From NCBI GenBank assembly GCA_947451525.1, contig CANFZM010000007.1, positions 1-64,000 of the forward strand: a stretch of DNA of 64,000 nucleotides, in the 5' to 3' direction. Both the position numbers and the translations under genes were made by a program. The notes under the pieces were generated by a model, which had not been told where the DNA came from, ran no database searches, and saw only the letters and a program-made list of their open reading frames with translations. How positions within the stretch are numbered: position 1 is the first letter of the stretch; every line of letters starts with the position of its first letter. This DNA is from Flavobacteriaceae bacterium. GTDB lineage: Bacteria; Bacteroidota; Bacteroidia; Flavobacteriales; Flavobacteriaceae. Positions 21,919-34,701 of the stretch are shown piece after piece.

Positions 21919-24900
21919 ATGATGAATAACTACAATTCTCTGAGTTCTCGACTAGGTTCGAAACTCGGTTTGTTTGGGCCAGATTTGGTTGGGGATTCCC
22001 CCAATACAAGTGGCAATAAGCAAAAATCCTGGCTTGTGAGTTTATTACTTCTTTGTTTGTTTCTTACAAGCACTATAAGTTTTGCTCAAGTTACTTTAAC
22101 TGCAACGGCAGGAACTGCAACGGGTAGTTTTACTACTGTTAATGCTGCCTTCACTGCTATTAATGCAGGAACACATCAAGGTGATATAGTGATAACAGTT
22201 ACGGGATCTACTACTGAGCCAGCTACGTCAGTCCCATTACTTAAAAGTGCTACTCCTTCAAGTTACACTTCAATAAAAATTACTGCAAGTGGTAATGCTG
22301 TTATTAATTCAGCAGCTGTACCAACAGCTAGTAAGGGAGTGCTTGAATTTAATGGTGCTGATAATGTTACCATTGATGGAGATGATTCAGCTACTTCAGG
22401 TGTTCAAAATTTAAGCATAATTGTTGCTACAAATACAACAACTGGTACTGCTGCAGTTCGTTTTTCATCAACAAGCACTACAGGTGCTGACGGTGCCGAT
22501 AATAATACAATTAAAAATTGCATTATTACTGGCGGTAGAAGTTCTGCTACAGCTACAACTACCAGTTATGGTATAGCAATGTCTAGTTCTTCGGGAATTA
22601 CAACAGGTGCTTATAGCTGTTTGAATATGAAAATAATTAACAACTTTATTACACGTTGTTATGTTGGTATTAATACTATAGGAGCAAGTGCGACTTATCC
22701 AAATACGGGCATTCAAATTACAGATAATGTAATAGGGAGTGCAACTTCTGCAAATAATATAGGGTTTAGAGGTATATTGTTAACTTATTCTGCCGCAACA
22801 ACAGGAGGTGCATTAATTCAAAATAATGATATTCGTGTTGGAGATTATGGTACAACAGGATATAGTGCAACTATTGCAGGAATTGAAATAGGTGCTGTGA
22901 ATTATGGTTTTTCAATTTTGAGAAATAACATACATGACATTAATCAACCTTCAACTTCAGGTTATGGTGCGATGGGTATCTATGTGACAAGTTTAACAAA
23001 TAATACGACCTCTACAATTGCTAATAATTTTATTAGAGATTGTAAAATGTACGCCTATCAATCAACAGTAGCAAGTACTTATACTCCTAATGGTGTTTAT
23101 TTTTCTTCAGGTGCTACTGGTGTAAATTTTGTAAATAATACAATTGTGATGAATACGCAATTAGTTACAAATGCAACATATTCATCAACTTGTGTTCAAG
23201 CTGCAAGTACTGTAGTTTTTGCGAAATTTTTAAATAATATTCTAGTTAATAATATGACTAGTACTGCTGCTTATGGTTTTTATTGCGGAGGTACTGGAAA
23301 TATATCTTCGGGTACAGTAAATAACAATGATTATTATGTTGCAGGTGGTAACGTAGGATATTATAATGCTGCTGCTAGAACAAGTTTTTCTGCTTGGCAA
23401 ACTGCAACAACTAAAGATGTAAATAGTTTAAATGTCCCGCCTACTTTTGTGTCTGCAACAGATTTACATATTCCTGCAGCAACTACTACTACTCTTGAAT
23501 CCTCAGGAGCAATTGTATCAGTATCGGGTATTTCAATAGATTTTGATGGTGATGCTCGTCCAGGACCTGTGGGTTCTGTTAATGGAGGTGGTGCTACACC
23601 AGATATTGGTGCAGATGAATTTGATGGTACATTATCTTTATGCCCACAAACTCCTTCCGCATTAGTATCCTCTGCTCTTACATTTACTTCGGGAACTATT
23701 TCTTGGACAGCTGCATCTCCTTCTGCAGGAAGTGGTTACGACTATTATTATAGTTCAACAAATTCAGCTCCTACGGCAACTACAACACCGAGTGGTTCAA
23801 CTGCCGCAGGTATTGTAACTGCTAATTTAACTGGATTAACAGCAAATACAACCTATTATTATTGGGTTAGATCCAACTGTGATGGTACCAATAAATCTAC
23901 TTGGAGTGGTCCTAGTAATTTTTATACTGGATACTGTGTGCCTACTTCTACGTATGGTTCCTCTAGTGGTACTTATGGTGTAATTAATAATGTTACGGTT
24001 AACACTTTAAATCATACTACAACGGGTTATTTAGCAGCTCCGTATTATGTAGATTATCCTACTACAACGGCTACCACATCGGTAATGCAGTATTTAGGTT
24101 ATACCATGACCGTAAATACATCAGGTTATAATTATGTTGGAGCTTGGTTTGACTGGAACAACAATTTAGTTTTTGAAGCAAGTGAGTTTGTTACGTTTTC
24201 TCCAAATGTTAAAACAACAAGTGGTGCTTGGACGGCTACTGCAACAGTAAACGTTCCTGGTAATGCTGTAATAGGTAATATAAAAATGCGTGTAGCTACA
24301 GAGTATTATGGATATACTTTAGCGAATACTAATGCTTGTGGTCCTCATACTTATGGTGAGACTAAAGACTATACCATTTCTATTCAGCAAGCGCCAAGTT
24401 GTATCCCTCCGTCTGGAGTTACAGTTTCTGGATTGACATATACATCTGCTAACGTGAGCTGGACTGCTGCTCCTGTAACACCTACTAATGGTTACGATTA
24501 CTATTATTCTACTAACGGAACTGTACCAACAGGAGCTACAACTCCAACAGGAAGTTTAGCTAACACTGTTTATTCAGTTGCATTAACTGGTTTAACTGCG
24601 AATTCAACTTATTATTTCTGGGTAAGATCAAATTGTAGTAGTTCTGATCAATCTTCTTGGACTGCTGTGACTTCTTTTTATACCGGTCAATGTGTTCCAT
24701 CAGGTTCAACTACCTATTATGTTTCTAATTTCACAACCACTGGTGGTTATTCTAATATTAATAATTCTACTGGCGCTAGTACTGGTGGTTATGGTGATTA
24801 TTCAGCTTCTTTCAGCGCATCACAATCACCAGGAAGTTCATTAAATCTTTCTATTACAGAAACAGGTGGAACAAGTTATTTTTATGTTTGGGTAGATTGG

Positions 24901-27900
24901 AATAACGATTTAGATTTTCTTGATGCAGGGGAAGCTATGGTAGCAACAACTAGTTATGCTGCTTCTTATTCCGGTTCTATTACTGTTCCAGCTGGTCAAG
25001 CCTTCGGTTCTTATAGAATGCGTATTGCTAATAGTGATTCCGGTGCTCTATCTTCTTCTTGTGGTCCTGCTGCTTATGGAGAATTTGAAGACTACACATT
25101 AAATGTAATTACAGCTCCTACTTGTTTTGCGCCTACTGCTTTAACAGCAAGTGCAATTACAAATACAACTGCAACTATTTCATGGACTGCTCCTACGCAA
25201 GGAACGCCATCATCTTATGATTATTACTATTCTACGAGTCCTATTACTCCTTCTGTTTCTGCTACTCCAACTGGAAACGTTGCTGTAGGTACTACAACAG
25301 CAAACATTACAGGATTAACTGTTAATACTAAATATTACTATTGGGTACGTTCTAATTGTAGTGGTTCAGATCAATCTTCTTGGTCTTCAACGGCTAATTT
25401 TTATACAGGAGCATGTATTCCAGTATCTACATATGGATCATCAAGTGGAACTTATGGTGCGATTAATAATGTTACAATTAATGATTTAAATCATACAACT
25501 TCAGGTTATTTAGCATCTCCATTTTATGTAAATTATCCAACTTCTACAGCTACAACTACATTATCACAACAAGTTACTTACGGAATGTCTGTAAATACTT
25601 CAGGATACAATTATGTTGGGGCTTGGTTTGATTGGAATAATAACTTAATTTTCGAGTCTACAGAGTTTGTTACTTTTACTCCAAATGTTCAAACAACAAG
25701 TGGTGCTTGGACTGCTACTGCAAACGTTGCTGTTCCAATTACAGCCACTCTTGGTGATGTTAGAATGCGTGTAGCTACTGAGTATTATTCATATACTTTA
25801 GCGAATACTAGTGCTTGTGGTCCTCATACGTATGGTGAAACCAAAGATTATTTAATTACTATTGCTCCAGCACCTACATGTTTTCCTGTTTCTGCTATTG
25901 CAATTTCTGCAATTACTAATAACTCGGCTACAATTTCTTGGACTGCACCAACAGGTGGTACTCCAGTTTCTTACGAATATGAAGTCCGTTCTTCTGGCGC
26001 TGCAGGTAGTGGATCAACTGGTTTAGTTGCTAGTGGTACAACTACTGCTCCAACTGTTACTGCTGCTATTATAGGTTTAAGTGCAAATTCTACTTATAAA
26101 GTTTATGTTAGAGATTTCTGTGGAGGTTCTGATTACAGTCTTTGGACTAGCTCTTCTAATTTTAAAACATATTGTGACCCTTCTTCTGTTCCTTACAGTG
26201 AAGGATTTGAAGGTATTACTATTGCTGGGCAAACTCCAGATTGTATGAATGCTTCTCCTGCTATTTCAGCAGCGGGAAAAATAAGAACTTATATCGCTGC
26301 TGCAACTGGTACAAATGCTGCACTAACTCCAAGAACTGGATCTAAATTTGGTTCTGTTTATTATTCTCCAAATGCAAAAGGAACTTTCTTTTCTGCAGGA
26401 TTACAATTAACTGCAGGAGTTTCTTATACAGCTAGTGTTTATTATATTACTGATGGTGTTTCTTGGCCAACAGTTGGTCTTTATTATGGTACTAGTGCAA
26501 CAGATGCTGCTATGACTAATACTATTGCAACTGTTTCTGGTGCTACAGCTACTACATACACTCAAGTAAAAGGAGCGTTTGTTCCTGTAACTTCGGGTAT
26601 TTATTATATAGGGTTCTTAGCGGATAATACTTCAACAAACGCACCTAATTATTGTTCATTTGATGATTTTAGTGTCGTTATAACACCTACATCTGTTTCA
26701 AGTTTTGCTCCATCGGCTGTATGTTCTCAAGGTGGTGATACGGTTACCATAAATGGTGTTTCTTTTACCGGAGCTACTGGTGTAACTTTTAATGGTGTAA
26801 ATGCTACTTCATTTACTGTAGTAAATAACACTCAAATTACTGCTGTAGCACCTCTTGGAGTTACTTCGGGTACAATTGCTGTTATAGGTGCTAATAATAC
26901 AGGAACTAGTACTACTTCTCTTTCTATAACAAACAACCCAACGGTTGCTGCTATTACTGGTGGTAATACTACTACTTGTTATCCAACAACGTTACAATTA
27001 GGAGACACTACTCCTTCAGGACTATGGACTTCTTCTAATTTAAATATTGTTACTGTAAATGGTAATGGTTTAGTAACTCCTGTTGCTTTTGGTACTGCTA
27101 CTATTTCTTATACAGTAACCAATTCAGGTTGTCCTACAGTTGTAACAACACCAGTATCGGTTAATATGCCTCCTACTATTAATACAAGTTCTACGACAGC
27201 CTCTCAAACGGTTGTTACAGGCAACAATGCAACTTATACTGTTGTTGCTACAGGAACAGGTTTAAGTTATCATTGGTCAGTTTCTACAGATGGTGGAACA
27301 ACTTTTACGCCTTTAACTGAAACTGCTCCATATAGTGGTACTGCTTCTAATGTATTAACTATTACTTCCACTCCTGCGGAATATAATGGTAATTTATACA
27401 TATGTTCAATTACAGGAACTAGTCCATGTTCTCCAATAGATACTAACCCAGCTATATTAAATGTTGGAGATACGGGTATTACTACCGATCCAGCTAATGT
27501 TACTTTATGTGATTCAGGTTCTGGTCTTGCAAGTTTTACCGTAGTTCCTTCAGGAACTGTTAACAGTTATTTATGGCAAGAAGACCAAGGTTATGGTTTT
27601 GTTGACATTACTAATACAACTATTGGTGGTGTTACCTATTCTGGTGCAACAAGTGCAACTTTATCTCTTTCTGGATTAACAACAGCTAATAACGCATGGA
27701 ATTACAAAGTAATAGTAACAGGTCCTGCAAATAGTGCGACTTCAAACAGTGCTTTATTAACGGTTAATCAAGGGGTTTCTTTTGCTACAAATCCTTCAGA
27801 TCAAACGATTTGTTACACAGGTGGAAGCGCAACTTTTACAGCGGTTGCTTCAGGTTCTTATAATAATTACCAATGGCAATATTCTACCAATGGTACAACT

Positions 27901-30900
27901 TGGGCTAACGTAGTAAATGCTACTCCGGTAGGCGCTACTTATTCTGGTGAATTAACAGGTTCGTTACTTGTAACCACTACAGCTTCAACTCCAGTTTCTG
28001 GAACTTATTATTACAGAGCTGTCGCTAACGCAAGTGCTCCTTGTTCTAATGTTAATTCTGTAAGTGCACAATTAATTATTAATAACCCAACAGTTACTTC
28101 TCAACCTATAGCATCTACTTTAGTTGCAGGTAACACAGCAACTTATTCTGTTACTGCAACAGCAAGTACTTTACCTTTAACTTACCAATGGAAGTATTCT
28201 ACCAACGGAACTACTGGTTGGGCTAATGTAGTAAATGCTACACCAGCTAATACTACTTATTCTGGTGGTACAACGGCTACATTGTCTGTTGCTATTTCTG
28301 CTGCTGCTACTGCTAGTTCAGCAAATTATTATAGAGCAGTAGTTACTTCAAATGGTTGTTCTGTAAACTCCAATGGAGCTCAAATGACTGTTACTACTTA
28401 TTGTCTATCAGCTGCTTCATCTACAAGTGATGAAGAAATAACTAACGTGACAATTGGAACTTTAAATAATAGTTCAACTTGTGCTTCTTTAACTGGGTCT
28501 CAAGGAACTGCTACAGGTACTGCAGATTTTTATAGTAATTTTGCTGGTTCTGTTCCAGCACCTGCTATTCAAGCTGGTACAATTGTTCCTATTTCTGTTG
28601 AAGTTACAGAATGTGCAGGAAACCCTTATAGTCATGACGTAAGAGTTTATGTAGATTTAAATCACAATGGTTTATTTACAGATGCTGGCGAAGAAACTAT
28701 TATTTGGGCTTATGCTTCATCTAATACACATATCATTACTTCTAATATTACAATTCCAACATCTGCTTTATCTGGAAATACTAGAATGCGTGTTGTTTGT
28801 AAAGAATCTTCAACTAATGGTCCTTGCATTGTTTCTTCATGGGGAGAAACGGAAGATTATACTTTAAATATTATTCCAGCTCCAGCGTGTTCTGGTACTC
28901 CAACGGCAGGAACAGCAGTTGCTTCTGTAGCTTCTGTATGTGTATCTGGAACTTCTACACTTACGGTTTCAGGTTATACTACTGGTGTAACTGGAATTTC
29001 TTTCCAATGGTATGATACTAATGGACTTATTAGTGGTGCTACTGCTACTACTTATACAACTCCTGTAATTAGTACACCAAATACCTACTATTGTAGAGTA
29101 ACTTGTGCTAATGGTGGTGCGTATGCTGATACAAATTCAGTTACTATTGGGGTAAACAATCCTTCTGTAACTGGTACTACATCTGGAACTCGTTGTGGAA
29201 CAGGTACTGCCTCATTAGCAGCAACAGGTTCTACAGGAACTACCTTAAGTTGGTATACTGCTGCAACTGGTGGAAACGCTCTTGCAACAGGAACTTCTTT
29301 TACTACTCCAATTATTGCTACAACTACTAATTATTATGTAGAAGCCAATATTGGTGGTGGTTCTGGTACTGCCGGGGCTACAGGCAATGCTACTTCTAAC
29401 AATGGTATAAGTTTAGGAAGTCATGGTATCATGTTTTCTACAACTGTACCAAATGTAAAAATAGTAAGTGTTGATATTCCATTTACTGGAACTGGAACCT
29501 TTACTATTGCAGTGAAAGATGCAGCAAATACATCAGTTGTTTCTTCTGTAACTACAAGTTCTGCAACAGGAAATGGATTGACTCCGGTAACAATTCCACT
29601 TAATATTACAGTTGCAACTCCAGGAAATTATACTTTAATAATGACTGCTGTATCAGGTTCTGTTGGCGCACTTGGATATAGTACTTCTACTTACCCTTCT
29701 TCAGCTTTATCTGGTGGATTTAGTGTAACAGCTGGTTATTGGTATGGTTCATCTGCTTCAAATATGTATTTCTACAATTTGAATGTGTCAAATGCTTGTT
29801 CGTCTAGCAGAACTCAAGTTACTGCTACAGTTACACCTCCACCTACTTTAACCATTAGTGGTTCAAGTGCTACAATCTGTAACGGAAATGCTACTACAAC
29901 TCCAGTAACAATTACTTCAACTGTAAGTGATTATGATACTTATGTTTGGTCTCCAAGTACAGGAGTGAGCGGTAATGCTGTTGATGGTTATATTTTTAAT
30001 CCAACTGCTACAATCACCTACACTTTAACTGCTAACAATGCTGCTGGTTGTGGTAATTCAGTGAATTACACAGTAACGGTTAATGCACTTCCAAGCGCAT
30101 TTGCTATTAATCCTGCGACTTCTACAGTTTGTAGTTCAGCGGCTCCACTTTTATTAAGTGCTGCTCCAGTTAATCCTACACCTTCACCAAGTGCGTGTAC
30201 AGAAATGGGAGTAGGACAATATCCTTCTGGATCTTTTACGCCTACTACTTGTAATGGGACTACATTAAATTCAATTACAACTGCAGGTTATGCAGGTGAA
30301 TATTCATTAGTGAATGTTTCAAGTAATACCGTTTATGTTTTCTCTTCTTCTTTAGCTGGCGATTATGTAACGATTACAGATTCTACAGGTTCTACTGTAT
30401 TGGCTTATGGGCCATCACCAGTAACTTGGTTCTCTGCAACTGCTACTTCAGTAAGATTAGTATCTGTTAATACAACATGTACTACTGACTCTACTTCAAG
30501 AACTCGTGGTGTAATTTGTAAACCAGTTGATTCTGCAGTATTCTCTCCAATTACAGGATTGTTTACTAATGCCGCTGGTACAGTTGCCTATACAGGAACT
30601 GCTGTTACTAGCGTATATGCTAAGCCTACATCAAATACTACTTATACTGCTACAGTTACTAATGCTAGTGGATGTATTAGAACAGCTACTGCTTCAATTT
30701 CTATTGATCCAATATCAGTTGCTGGTACGGCTTCTGGAGCGGTTACAATTTGTTCTGGTAGTAATGCTACTTTAAGCTTAACTGGAAATGTTGGTACTAT
30801 TCAATGGCAAAAATCTGCTAATGGAACAACAGGATGGACTAACGTTGCAAGTGCAACTTCAGCTTCTTTAGTTACTGCTAACTTAACTGCTACTACCTAT

Positions 30901-32610
30901 TATAAAGCGGTTGTTACTAGCGGTGTTTGTAGTGCATCTTCAAGTAATGTGATTGCTGTTACGGTTAACCCTACTTCAGCGGTAGGAATAGCAACTGGTG
31001 CAACAGCAGTTTGTCCTGGAACTGGTGCTACGGTTTCAGTTGCTGGTACTACAGGAGCTATTCAATGGCAACAATCTGCAGATGGATTAACTGGATGGGC
31101 AGATGTTACAGGAGCTACTTTAGCTTCATTAGCAACTGGTAACTTAACAGCTACTACTTATTATCACGCTGTGGTAACTAGTGGAGTTTGTCCTTCAGTT
31201 ACTAGTAATTCTGTTAAAATTACGGTTAATGCTAACGTTACTTATTATGCCGATGCAGATCATGATGGATACGGAAATCCAGCAGTGACACAAGTGTCTT
31301 GTTTTGGAGCCCCATCAGGTTATGTTTCTAACAATACCGATTGTGACGATACTCGCGCTAACACCCATCCAGGTGCAGCAGAAGTTTGTTATGATGGTGT
31401 AGATAACGATTGTAATGGAAACATTGATAATGTTGGTTTGCCAGGAGGTTGTACTCCTATAGTTTCTAATGTTATTCCAGCACAATGTGGAGTTACTTTA
31501 GGATTGTTAGACGACCAAGTATTGGCAGTTTTAGTTGCTAATGCTCAAGGATACCGTTGGAGAATTACTAAAATGGTTGCAGGTGTACCTAGTACACTTC
31601 CTGCTGATATCCAAACTTTGGATACTGGCTTGAGATCATTCAAGTTTACTCAATTAGCAAGTTATGCTTTTGATACTACGTATCAAATTGAAGTTTCAGT
31701 TCGTTTGAACAGTGTATGGCAACCATTCTATGGTTCTGCTTGTACAGTTAGTACACCAACTGCTACTTCTAAAGTGTTAACTACTCAATGTGGTACTACA
31801 TTATTATCAATGACAGATGTAGTTTATGCTAACCTAGTTTCTTATGTTACAGGGTATAGATTTAAAATAACTAACTTGTTGACAAGTAACGTTCAATATT
31901 TAGATAGAAGTGTAAGAGAATTTAGATTCAATTTGTTGAGCAATATTCCTTATAACACTGCTTACAAAATTGAAGTTGCCGTTAGAAATACTAACGGAGT
32001 TTACATGCCATACGGACCAAGTTGTAATATTAACACACCGTTATTCCCAACTACTAGTTTGCAAGATTCACAATGTGATTACACAGCAGCTAGCAATACG
32101 GAAATGATCTATGCTAAATTGGTTGCTAATGCTACTAATTATAGATTTAGCGTTACTAATGCTAACATAGGTTATGGTTATGTTTTTGATACTACTTTAC
32201 GTGCTTTTGCCTTGAATACTGTTCCAGGATTGTTACCATCAACTATTTACTCTGTAAAAGTTATGGTGAAAATTGATGGTACTTGGGGACCTTACGGTAA
32301 AATATGTACTCTAACAACACCAGGTACTGGTAGAGCAATTGTTTCAACACAAAAAATGGAAACATTATTTGATGCAACAGCTTATCCAAACCCATTTGCA
32401 GAGAACTTCAAACTAGATATTAAAACTAGTAGTGAAGAAGCTTTACAAGTGAAAGTATACGATATGTTAGGAAAATTAATTGATAATAGAATCCTAGACG
32501 CTACTCAAGTAGAAGGATTTGAAGTAGGATCTGCATATCCAACTGGAGTTTACAATGTTATTGTAAGCCAAGGAGAAAATGTTAAAACCCTACGTGTTAT
32601 TAAAAGATAA
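21919..32610 (+). CDS. Very large (3,563-residue) T9SS type A adhesin-like protein
   Basis: ATG at 21919 is followed by a second ATG; the N-terminus is unusual, with about 36 polar residues before the hydrophobic segment [18 protein letters not shown]. Domains in order: right-handed beta-helix (22.3-23.6 kb); alternating FN3 and GEVED domains (GEVED at 23.94-24.39, 24.69-25.11 and 25.41-25.86 kb); MAM-like jelly roll (26.18-26.69 kb); IPT/TIG (26.7-26.93 kb); bacterial Ig2-like (26.94-27.17 kb); Ig-like repeats (to 28.4 kb); a fourth GEVED (28.4-28.88 kb); further Ig-like and jelly-roll domains; one MopE-like motif (31.24-31.43 kb; [25 protein letters not shown]); three FN3-like 'QCG' repeats (31.44-32.33 kb); and the type A sorting domain (YPNPF, ends TLRVIKR). 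It is the intact paralogue of the decapitated gene at 1926, with the same tail block. Predicted role: surface adhesin or matrix protein. Confidence 0.88.
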   Translation: MMNNYNSLSSRLGSKLGLFGPDLVGDSPNTSGNKQKSWLVSLLLLCLFLTSTISFAQVTLTATAGTATGSFTTVNAAFTAINAGTHQGDIVITVTGSTTEPATSVPLLKSATPSSYTSIKITASGNAVINSAAVPTASKGVLEFNGADNVTIDGDDSATSGVQNLSIIVATNTTTGTAAVRFSSTSTTGADGADNNTIKNCIITGGRSSATATTTSYGIAMSSSSGITTGAYSCLNMKIINNFITRCYVGINTIGASATYPNTGIQITDNVIGSATSANNIGFRGILLTYSAATTGGALIQNNDIRVGDYGTTGYSATIAGIEIGAVNYGFSILRNNIHDINQPSTSGYGAMGIYVTSLTNNTTSTIANNFIRDCKMYAYQSTVASTYTPNGVYFSSGATGVNFVNNTIVMNTQLVTNATYSSTCVQAASTVVFAKFLNNILVNNMTSTAAYGFYCGGTGNISSGTVNNNDYYVAGGNVGYYNAAARTSFSAWQTATTKDVNSLNVPPTFVSATDLHIPAATTTTLESSGAIVSVSGISIDFDGDARPGPVGSVNGGGATPDIGADEFDGTLSLCPQTPSALVSSALTFTSGTISWTAASPSAGSGYDYYYSSTNSAPTATTTPSGSTAAGIVTANLTGLTANTTYYYWVRSNCDGTNKSTWSGPSNFYTGYCVPTSTYGSSSGTYGVINNVTVNTLNHTTTGYLAAPYYVDYPTTTATTSVMQYLGYTMTVNTSGYNYVGAWFDWNNNLVFEASEFVTFSPNVKTTSGAWTATATVNVPGNAVIGNIKMRVATEYYGYTLANTNACGPHTYGETKDYTISIQQAPSCIPPSGVTVSGLTYTSANVSWTAAPVTPTNGYDYYYSTNGTVPTGATTPTGSLANTVYSVALTGLTANSTYYFWVRSNCSSSDQSSWTAVTSFYTGQCVPSGSTTYYVSNFTTTGGYSNINNSTGASTGGYGDYSASFSASQSPGSSLNLSITETGGTSYFYVWVDWNNDLDFLDAGEAMVATTSYAASYSGSITVPAGQAFGSYRMRIANSDSGALSSSCGPAAYGEFEDYTLNVITAPTCFAPTALTASAITNTTATISWTAPTQGTPSSYDYYYSTSPITPSVSATPTGNVAVGTTTANITGLTVNTKYYYWVRSNCSGSDQSSWSSTANFYTGACIPVSTYGSSSGTYGAINNVTINDLNHTTSGYLASPFYVNYPTSTATTTLSQQVTYGMSVNTSGYNYVGAWFDWNNNLIFESTEFVTFTPNVQTTSGAWTATANVAVPITATLGDVRMRVATEYYSYTLANTSACGPHTYGETKDYLITIAPAPTCFPVSAIAISAITNNSATISWTAPTGGTPVSYEYEVRSSGAAGSGSTGLVASGTTTAPTVTAAIIGLSANSTYKVYVRDFCGGSDYSLWTSSSNFKTYCDPSSVPYSEGFEGITIAGQTPDCMNASPAISAAGKIRTYIAAATGTNAALTPRTGSKFGSVYYSPNAKGTFFSAGLQLTAGVSYTASVYYITDGVSWPTVGLYYGTSATDAAMTNTIATVSGATATTYTQVKGAFVPVTSGIYYIGFLADNTSTNAPNYCSFDDFSVVITPTSVSSFAPSAVCSQGGDTVTINGVSFTGATGVTFNGVNATSFTVVNNTQITAVAPLGVTSGTIAVIGANNTGTSTTSLSITNNPTVAAITGGNTTTCYPTTLQLGDTTPSGLWTSSNLNIVTVNGNGLVTPVAFGTATISYTVTNSGCPTVVTTPVSVNMPPTINTSSTTASQTVVTGNNATYTVVATGTGLSYHWSVSTDGGTTFTPLTETAPYSGTASNVLTITSTPAEYNGNLYICSITGTSPCSPIDTNPAILNVGDTGITTDPANVTLCDSGSGLASFTVVPSGTVNSYLWQEDQGYGFVDITNTTIGGVTYSGATSATLSLSGLTTANNAWNYKVIVTGPANSATSNSALLTVNQGVSFATNPSDQTICYTGGSATFTAVASGSYNNYQWQYSTNGTTWANVVNATPVGATYSGELTGSLLVTTTASTPVSGTYYYRAVANASAPCSNVNSVSAQLIINNPTVTSQPIASTLVAGNTATYSVTATASTLPLTYQWKYSTNGTTGWANVVNATPANTTYSGGTTATLSVAISAAATASSANYYRAVVTSNGCSVNSNGAQMTVTTYCLSAASSTSDEEITNVTIGTLNNSSTCASLTGSQGTATGTADFYSNFAGSVPAPAIQAGTIVPISVEVTECAGNPYSHDVRVYVDLNHNGLFTDAGEETIIWAYASSNTHIITSNITIPTSALSGNTRMRVVCKESSTNGPCIVSSWGETEDYTLNIIPAPACSGTPTAGTAVASVASVCVSGTSTLTVSGYTTGVTGISFQWYDTNGLISGATATTYTTPVISTPNTYYCRVTCANGGAYADTNSVTIGVNNPSVTGTTSGTRCGTGTASLAATGSTGTTLSWYTAATGGNALATGTSFTTPIIATTTNYYVEANIGGGSGTAGATGNATSNNGISLGSHGIMFSTTVPNVKIVSVDIPFTGTGTFTIAVKDAANTSVVSSVTTSSATGNGLTPVTIPLNITVATPGNYTLIMTAVSGSVGALGYSTSTYPSSALSGGFSVTAGYWYGSSASNMYFYNLNVSNACSSSRTQVTATVTPPPTLTISGSSATICNGNATTTPVTITSTVSDYDTYVWSPSTGVSGNAVDGYIFNPTATITYTLTANNAAGCGNSVNYTVTVNALPSAFAINPATSTVCSSAAPLLLSAAPVNPTPSPSACTEMGVGQYPSGSFTPTTCNGTTLNSITTAGYAGEYSLVNVSSNTVYVFSSSLAGDYVTITDSTGSTVLAYGPSPVTWFSATATSVRLVSVNTTCTTDSTSRTRGVICKPVDSAVFSPITGLFTNAAGTVAYTGTAVTSVYAKPTSNTTYTATVTNASGCIRTATASISIDPISVAGTASGAVTICSGSNATLSLTGNVGTIQWQKSANGTTGWTNVASATSASLVTANLTATTYYKAVVTSGVCSASSSNVIAVTVNPTSAVGIATGATAVCPGTGATVSVAGTTGAIQWQQSADGLTGWADVTGATLASLATGNLTATTYYHAVVTSGVCPSVTSNSVKITVNANVTYYADADHDGYGNPAVTQVSCFGAPSGYVSNNTDCDDTRANTHPGAAEVCYDGVDNDCNGNIDNVGLPGGCTPIVSNVIPAQCGVTLGLLDDQVLAVLVANAQGYRWRITKMVAGVPSTLPADIQTLDTGLRSFKFTQLASYAFDTTYQIEVSVRLNSVWQPFYGSACTVSTPTATSKVLTTQCGTTLLSMTDVVYANLVSYVTGYRFKITNLLTSNVQYLDRSVREFRFNLLSNIPYNTAYKIEVAVRNTNGVYMPYGPSCNINTPLFPTTSLQDSQCDYTAASNTEMIYAKLVANATNYRFSVTNANIGYGYVFDTTLRAFALNTVPGLLPSTIYSVKVMVKIDGTWGPYGKICTLTTPGTGRAIVSTQKMETLFDATAYPNPFAENFKLDIKTSSEEALQVKVYDMLGKLIDNRILDATQVEGFEVGSAYPTGVYNVIVSQGENVKTLRVIKR

Positions 32611-32632
32611 ACCGTTTTAAATTAATTTCACT

Positions 32633-32663
32633 AAAACCTCCTCAAGCAATTGAGGAGGTTTTT
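32633..32663 (+). terminator. Intrinsic terminator of the 21919 gene
   Basis: A perfect 13-bp stem (AAAACCTCCTCAA with TTGAGGAGGTTTT) and GCAA loop are followed by a T-tract, 22 bases after the stop. Stem, loop position and spacing mirror the terminator at 9996. Confidence 0.9.
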
Positions 32664-32887
32664 TTATTTAACCTCCAATCCAAACACAGCATAGATGCAT
32701 TCCAATATCTTATTGATTCATTCCGACACTTCATTGATAAATCCGGATCAATAATTAGTATAATAAAACAAATTTCAAAACAACTCCGAAAGATAAATAG
32801 TAGGTACAAAAAAAGCCATCGTTAAATGGCTTTCATAGATACACATAAAAAAAGATTCCTAAGTGTTAGTAGTAATGTTTCTAATTT
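32664..32887. other. Convergent intergenic region with prfC terminator
   Basis: Between the two convergent genes lies AT-rich sequence. A loose set of related short units around 32700-32755 (CATTCC...TTATTGAT, CATTCC...TCATTGAT, AATCCGGATCAAT) has a period of about 21 bases. The hairpin at 32812-32833 is annotated separately. No gene was seen. Confidence 0.3.
32808..32833 (-). terminator. Candidate intrinsic terminator of prfC
   Basis: On the minus strand an 8-bp stem (AAAGCCAT with ATGGCTTT, 6-base loop) is followed by a T-run, about 55 bases after the prfC stop. The distance is a little long, but no better signal was seen. Confidence 0.7.
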
Positions 32888-34477
32888 TTATTCAAATTCT
32901 GAAGTGAAAAATAATTTTACACTTGGATATTTACTTTGGGTCATTTGAATAGTAAAATCAGAATCCGCTAAAAACACTAATTGGTTATATTTGTCATGGG
33001 CTAAGAATTTTTGCTTCACACGTTTAAATTCTCTAAACTCTTCATTTTTGGCATCATCAGGTTTTACCCAACAAGCTTTATGTACTGGAAAATTCTCATA
33101 GGTACATTTAGCTCCGTATTCATGTTCTAAACGATATTGAATTACTTCATACTGAAGCGCACCAACTGTTCCAATTACTTTTCTGTTGTTCATTTCCAAA
33201 GTAAATAACTGTGCAACCCCTTCATCCATTAATTGATCAACTCCTTTTTCCAATTGTTTAGCTTTCATTGGATCGGCATTATTAATGTATCTAAAATGTT
33301 CTGGAGAGAAACTTGGAATTCCTCTAAAATTCATTATTTCTCCTTCCGTTAAGGTATCTCCAATTTTGAAATTACCTGTATCATGCAATCCTACAATATC
33401 TCCTGGGTAGGAAATATCAACAATTTCTTTCTTTTCTGCAAAAAAAGCATTCGGACTAGAAAACTTCAAACTCTTATTCAATCGGACATGCATATAAGGC
33501 TTATTCCGTTCAAAAGTTCCAGATACAATTTTGATAAAAGCAAGACGATCGCGGTGTTTGGGATCCATATTAGCATGAATCTTAAACACAAATCCCGAAA
33601 GTTTTTCTTCTTCAGGCATAACCAATCGAGTGTCTGATTCTTTTGGTCTTGGCGTTGGAGCAATTTCTACAAAACAATCTAACAGTTCGCGAACTCCAAA
33701 ATTATTTAAAGCCGAACCAAAAAAAACAGGTTGTAAATTTCCTTCTAAATACTCTTCTTTATTAAATGGAGGATATACTTCCTCAATCAATTCTAATTCT
33801 TCCCTAAGTTTAGTTGCAGGTTTTTCTCCAATAAGTTTTCCTAATTCGGGACTCATTAAATCTGAAATAGCAATAGTGTCTTCAATATTTTTTCGGCTAT
33901 CCCCACTAAAAAGATTGATGTTCTTTTCCCAAATATTATAAATTCCTTGAAAATCATATCCCATTCCGATAGGAAAACTTAACGGAGTTACATGAAGACC
34001 AAGTTTCTTTTCTACTTCATCCATTAAATCGAAGGCATCTTTTCCTTCTCTATCCAATTTGTTGATAAAAACAATAATAGGAATTTTCCGCATTCTACAA
34101 ACCGATACTAATTTCTCCGTTTGTTCCTCAACTCCTTTAGCAACGTCAATTACAACAATTACGCTATCTACGGCAGTTAGGGTTCTGAAAGTATCTTCGG
34201 CAAAATCCTTGTGACCCGGGGTGTCTAGGATATTTATTTTTTTGTTTTTATAATTAAAAGCCAAAACCGAGGTGGCCACAGAAATACCTCTTTGGCGTTC
34301 AATTTCCATAAAGTCACTAGTTGCACCTTTCTTAATTTTATTGTTTTTAACCGCACCAGCCTCTTGAATTGCTCCTCCAAAAAGCAATAATTTCTCGGTT
34401 AAAGTAGTTTTTCCAGCATCGGGATGCGATATAATTCCGAAAGTTCTGCGACGTAATATTTCTTTTAAAAAACTCAT
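32888..34477 (-). CDS. prfC: Peptide chain release factor 3 (RF3)
   Basis: This GTPase removes RF1 or RF2 from the ribosome after termination. From ATG at 34477 the protein is 529 residues, the same length as E. coli RF3. The G-domain motifs are present: HPDAGKTTL (P-loop), ATSDFMEIERQRGIS (switch I region), DTPGHKDF, and NKLDREGKD. The C-terminal part carries the RF3-specific domain (GVAQLF, GTVGALQYEV). An in-frame TTG 21 bases upstream (34498) could extend the frame, but it lies inside a perfect TAnnTTTG promoter element, so 34477 is preferred. It is transcribed convergently with the giant adhesin gene and divergently from the foldase genes. Confidence 0.95.
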   Translation of the reverse strand: MSFLKEILRRRTFGIISHPDAGKTTLTEKLLLFGGAIQEAGAVKNNKIKKGATSDFMEIERQRGISVATSVLAFNYKNKKINILDTPGHKDFAEDTFRTLTAVDSVIVVIDVAKGVEEQTEKLVSVCRMRKIPIIVFINKLDREGKDAFDLMDEVEKKLGLHVTPLSFPIGMGYDFQGIYNIWEKNINLFSGDSRKNIEDTIAISDLMSPELGKLIGEKPATKLREELELIEEVYPPFNKEEYLEGNLQPVFFGSALNNFGVRELLDCFVEIAPTPRPKESDTRLVMPEEEKLSGFVFKIHANMDPKHRDRLAFIKIVSGTFERNKPYMHVRLNKSLKFSSPNAFFAEKKEIVDISYPGDIVGLHDTGNFKIGDTLTEGEIMNFRGIPSFSPEHFRYINNADPMKAKQLEKGVDQLMDEGVAQLFTLEMNNRKVIGTVGALQYEVIQYRLEHEYGAKCTYENFPVHKACWVKPDDAKNEEFREFKRVKQKFLAHDKYNQLVFLADSDFTIQMTQSKYPSVKLFFTSEFE

Positions 34478-34495
34478 ATTTATTATAATGGATTG

Positions 34496-34503
34496 CAAAA
34501 ATA
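34496..34503 (-). promoter_or_regulatory. Promoter -7 element of prfC
   Basis: Minus-strand TATTTTTG matches TAnnTTTG exactly, 18 bases upstream of the ATG at 34477. Its last three bases are the TTG that could otherwise be taken as a start codon. A clear -33 TTG at 19 to 20 bases was not found; one lies at about 25. Confidence 0.6.
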
Positions 34504-34597
34504 CTATTTATTAAATAAATAACTAATGCAACTTTACTTTTCAAAGGGATATCTTCAAATTCTGTTAATAAATTTTTGTTAATACTAGATGCTATAC

Positions 34598-34627
34598 TTG
34601 TTTAATACAGCCGATTTGTTACTTTTG
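34598..34627 (+). promoter_or_regulatory. Promoter of the prolyl isomerase operon
   Basis: TTG at 34598-34600, a 19-base spacer and TACTTTTG at 34620-34627 match the Bacteroidota consensus TTG-N19-TAnnTTTG exactly. Transcription would start near 34634, about 68 bases before the ATG at 34702. Confidence 0.75.
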
Positions 34628-34701
34628 TTGATTGTAACTTCGGTTTTGCTAAAGGGTAAATCCGTGTAATTTTAAAATAACTTAATTTAATAGAATAGGT
34701 A

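Noticed and set aside
2040..32610. Possible CRISPR or VNTR arrays in the adhesin genes
   Set aside because: The repeats seen are protein-domain repeats with variable spacing and in-frame codons, not short identical repeats with unique spacers.
34478..34498. TTG start extending RF3 by seven residues
   Set aside because: The TTG is part of a perfect TAnnTTTG promoter element and the extension is absent from the normal RF3 length.
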